Positions 63,308 through 64,000 of a stretch of 64,000 nucleotides of DNA are shown one piece after another; the stretch's first letter is position 1, and every line of letters begins with the position of its first letter. Where the stretch lies: contig NZ_FPAC01000001.1 of the NCBI RefSeq assembly GCF_900116105.1, positions 300,862 to 364,861 of the forward strand, given 5' to 3'. This stretch comes from Paenibacillus sp. 453mf (lineage in GTDB: Bacteria; Bacillota; Bacilli; Paenibacillales; Paenibacillaceae). The translations under genes and the position numbers were made by a program. Under the pieces are notes generated by a model, which was not told the DNA's origin, did not search any database, and was given only the letters and a program-made list of their open reading frames with translations.

Positions 63308-64000
63308 GTGCATCTGGTCATTAGGAAGGTAGTGCTGGCAAGTAGAACACGTGAGTACGTAGATGCAGTGCTTGATTATGTGCAAGGAAGCGAATATTCA
63401 AGGAAGTTTCATGTCACGGCCTTCTCGCAACCGGAAGCGATGATGAGATATATGAGTGAGCAGACTCGTGCATCGATGCCGGATTTGATTGTTGGTGAAT
63501 TGGAATTTATAGAGCTGATGCGGGATGGATTAGATCAAGAGCGTGTCCCGATTCTATTACTGGCTGAGCAGCGTTCTACTGATGGAGACCTGCCCCTTGT
63601 GATGAAGTACCAGCCTTTGTTTGTTTTGCTTGGAGCTTGGGAAGAAGCTGTTTCAAACTCAGGCACCGTTCGTTTGGTGAGCAAATTATCCGGAGATGAG
63701 TCATTGGTGATTGGGGTCACGTCGGCATCCGGGGGCTGCGGCAAAACGACGGTTGCCTTAAACCTTGCGAAGCAACTAGGCCGTGCAGGATATTCAGTAT
63801 TTTATTTGAATTTGGAGACACTCGACAGCACCAAGCCTTTCCTGCAGACAAGCCATCAGGCAGCGCGTGAAGAAGAGCTGGAAGAAGCCTTCTCAAGGCT
63901 AATGTATCTTATCAGAGCAAGGCGTTCAGGAGGAAAGGCTTCGGAACATAGAGTTGATATCAGATCCTACGTTATGTGGAATGAACAGATTAAATCACAC
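63308..64000 (+). CDS. MinD/ParA/TadZ-like ATPase (3' end cut by window)
   Basis: Open to the window edge, 231 codons visible. The N-terminal 125 residues (KVVLASRTREYVDAVLDYVQ) resemble a degenerate receiver domain as in TadZ/CpaE; then the deviant Walker A VTSASGGCGKTTVALNLAKQ, preceded by VIGV and followed by SVFYLNLETLDS. This layout fits a polar or pilus-localising ATPase. The start is uncertain: GTG 63308 touches its GGGAG, and CTG 63314 is better spaced. Confidence 0.75.
   Translation, partial: MHLVIRKVVLASRTREYVDAVLDYVQGSEYSRKFHVTAFSQPEAMMRYMSEQTRASMPDLIVGELEFIELMRDGLDQERVPILLLAEQRSTDGDLPLVMKYQPLFVLLGAWEEAVSNSGTVRLVSKLSGDESLVIGVTSASGGCGKTTVALNLAKQLGRAGYSVFYLNLETLDSTKPFLQTSHQAAREEELEEAFSRLMYLIRARRSGGKASEHRVDIRSYVMWNEQIKSH

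Overview
The window looks like chromosomal DNA of a Paenibacillus-type endospore former (Bacillota). Supporting genes are an H-type small acid-soluble spore protein, the cortex regulator CmpA, a GerA-type germinant receptor, the sporulation-type diadenylate cyclase CdaS, a twin-arginine translocase, Ku, c-di-AMP riboswitches and a CIRCE-controlled groESL. Several gene orders match the Bacillus subtilis chromosome: tsaE-tsaB-rimI-tsaD / ABC-F / moaC / tatA-tatC / groES-groEL, ydcC-like / alr / ndoAI / ndoA, and tex / cmpA / sprT-like. The species cannot be fixed from the sequence alone.

Layout. 1-2.6 kb: a cut CatE-like dioxygenase behind a long palindrome, Ku, and a short spore-protein operon. 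2.7-5.6 kb: a four-gene operon for tRNA t6A modification and ribosomal S18 acetylation. 5.6-6.2 kb: a non-coding stretch with seven DnaA-box-like sites. 6.2-13.8 kb: ABC-F ATPase, folate and molybdopterin genes, Tat translocase, chaperonins. 13.8-18.3 kb: an AT-rich leftward block with two near-identical copies of a 75-residue gene and a tricistronic germinant receptor. 18.6-28 kb: an uncharacterised protein, a DUF1541 lipoprotein behind a CsoR-like operator, CdaS, an MhqO-like dioxygenase, a lone holin-like gene, a glycine betaine transporter (ATPase plus fused permease/binding protein) with divergent GbsR, and a LolA-like lipoprotein. 28-36.9 kb: alanine racemase, EndoAI/EndoA, GH36 alpha-galactosidase, Tex, CmpA, SprT-like protein. 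36.9-39.8 kb: five tRNA genes in two groups, a Cof-type phosphatase and a DeoR regulator. 41.4-53.2 kb: a nitrogen block with ureABCFGD running left, urtABCDE running right from a shared intergenic region carrying two GlnR/TnrA-type boxes, then a PAS protein and a second, orphan ureF with its own box upstream. 53.4-55.7 kb: a sixth tRNA, a glutathione peroxidase and two tandem c-di-AMP riboswitches, each with its own terminator, ahead of one small gene. 55.8-64 kb: HAD phosphatase, serine hydrolase, a broken large glycosidase gene, LacI regulator, Ohr, two small proteins, a nuclease lipoprotein and the start of a MinD/TadZ-like ATPase.

How parts work together. UrtABCDE imports urea and urease splits it to ammonia; both sides of the divergent promoter carry nitrogen-control boxes, so the block reads as one nitrogen-scavenging unit. 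CdaS makes c-di-AMP, and the tandem ydaO-type riboswitches sense it. The most unusual structure is an 82-nt element found directly downstream of tRNA-Ser and of tRNA-Glu. It can fold as a closed three-hairpin structure, and it is followed in each case by a second copy of the 3' end of that particular tRNA.
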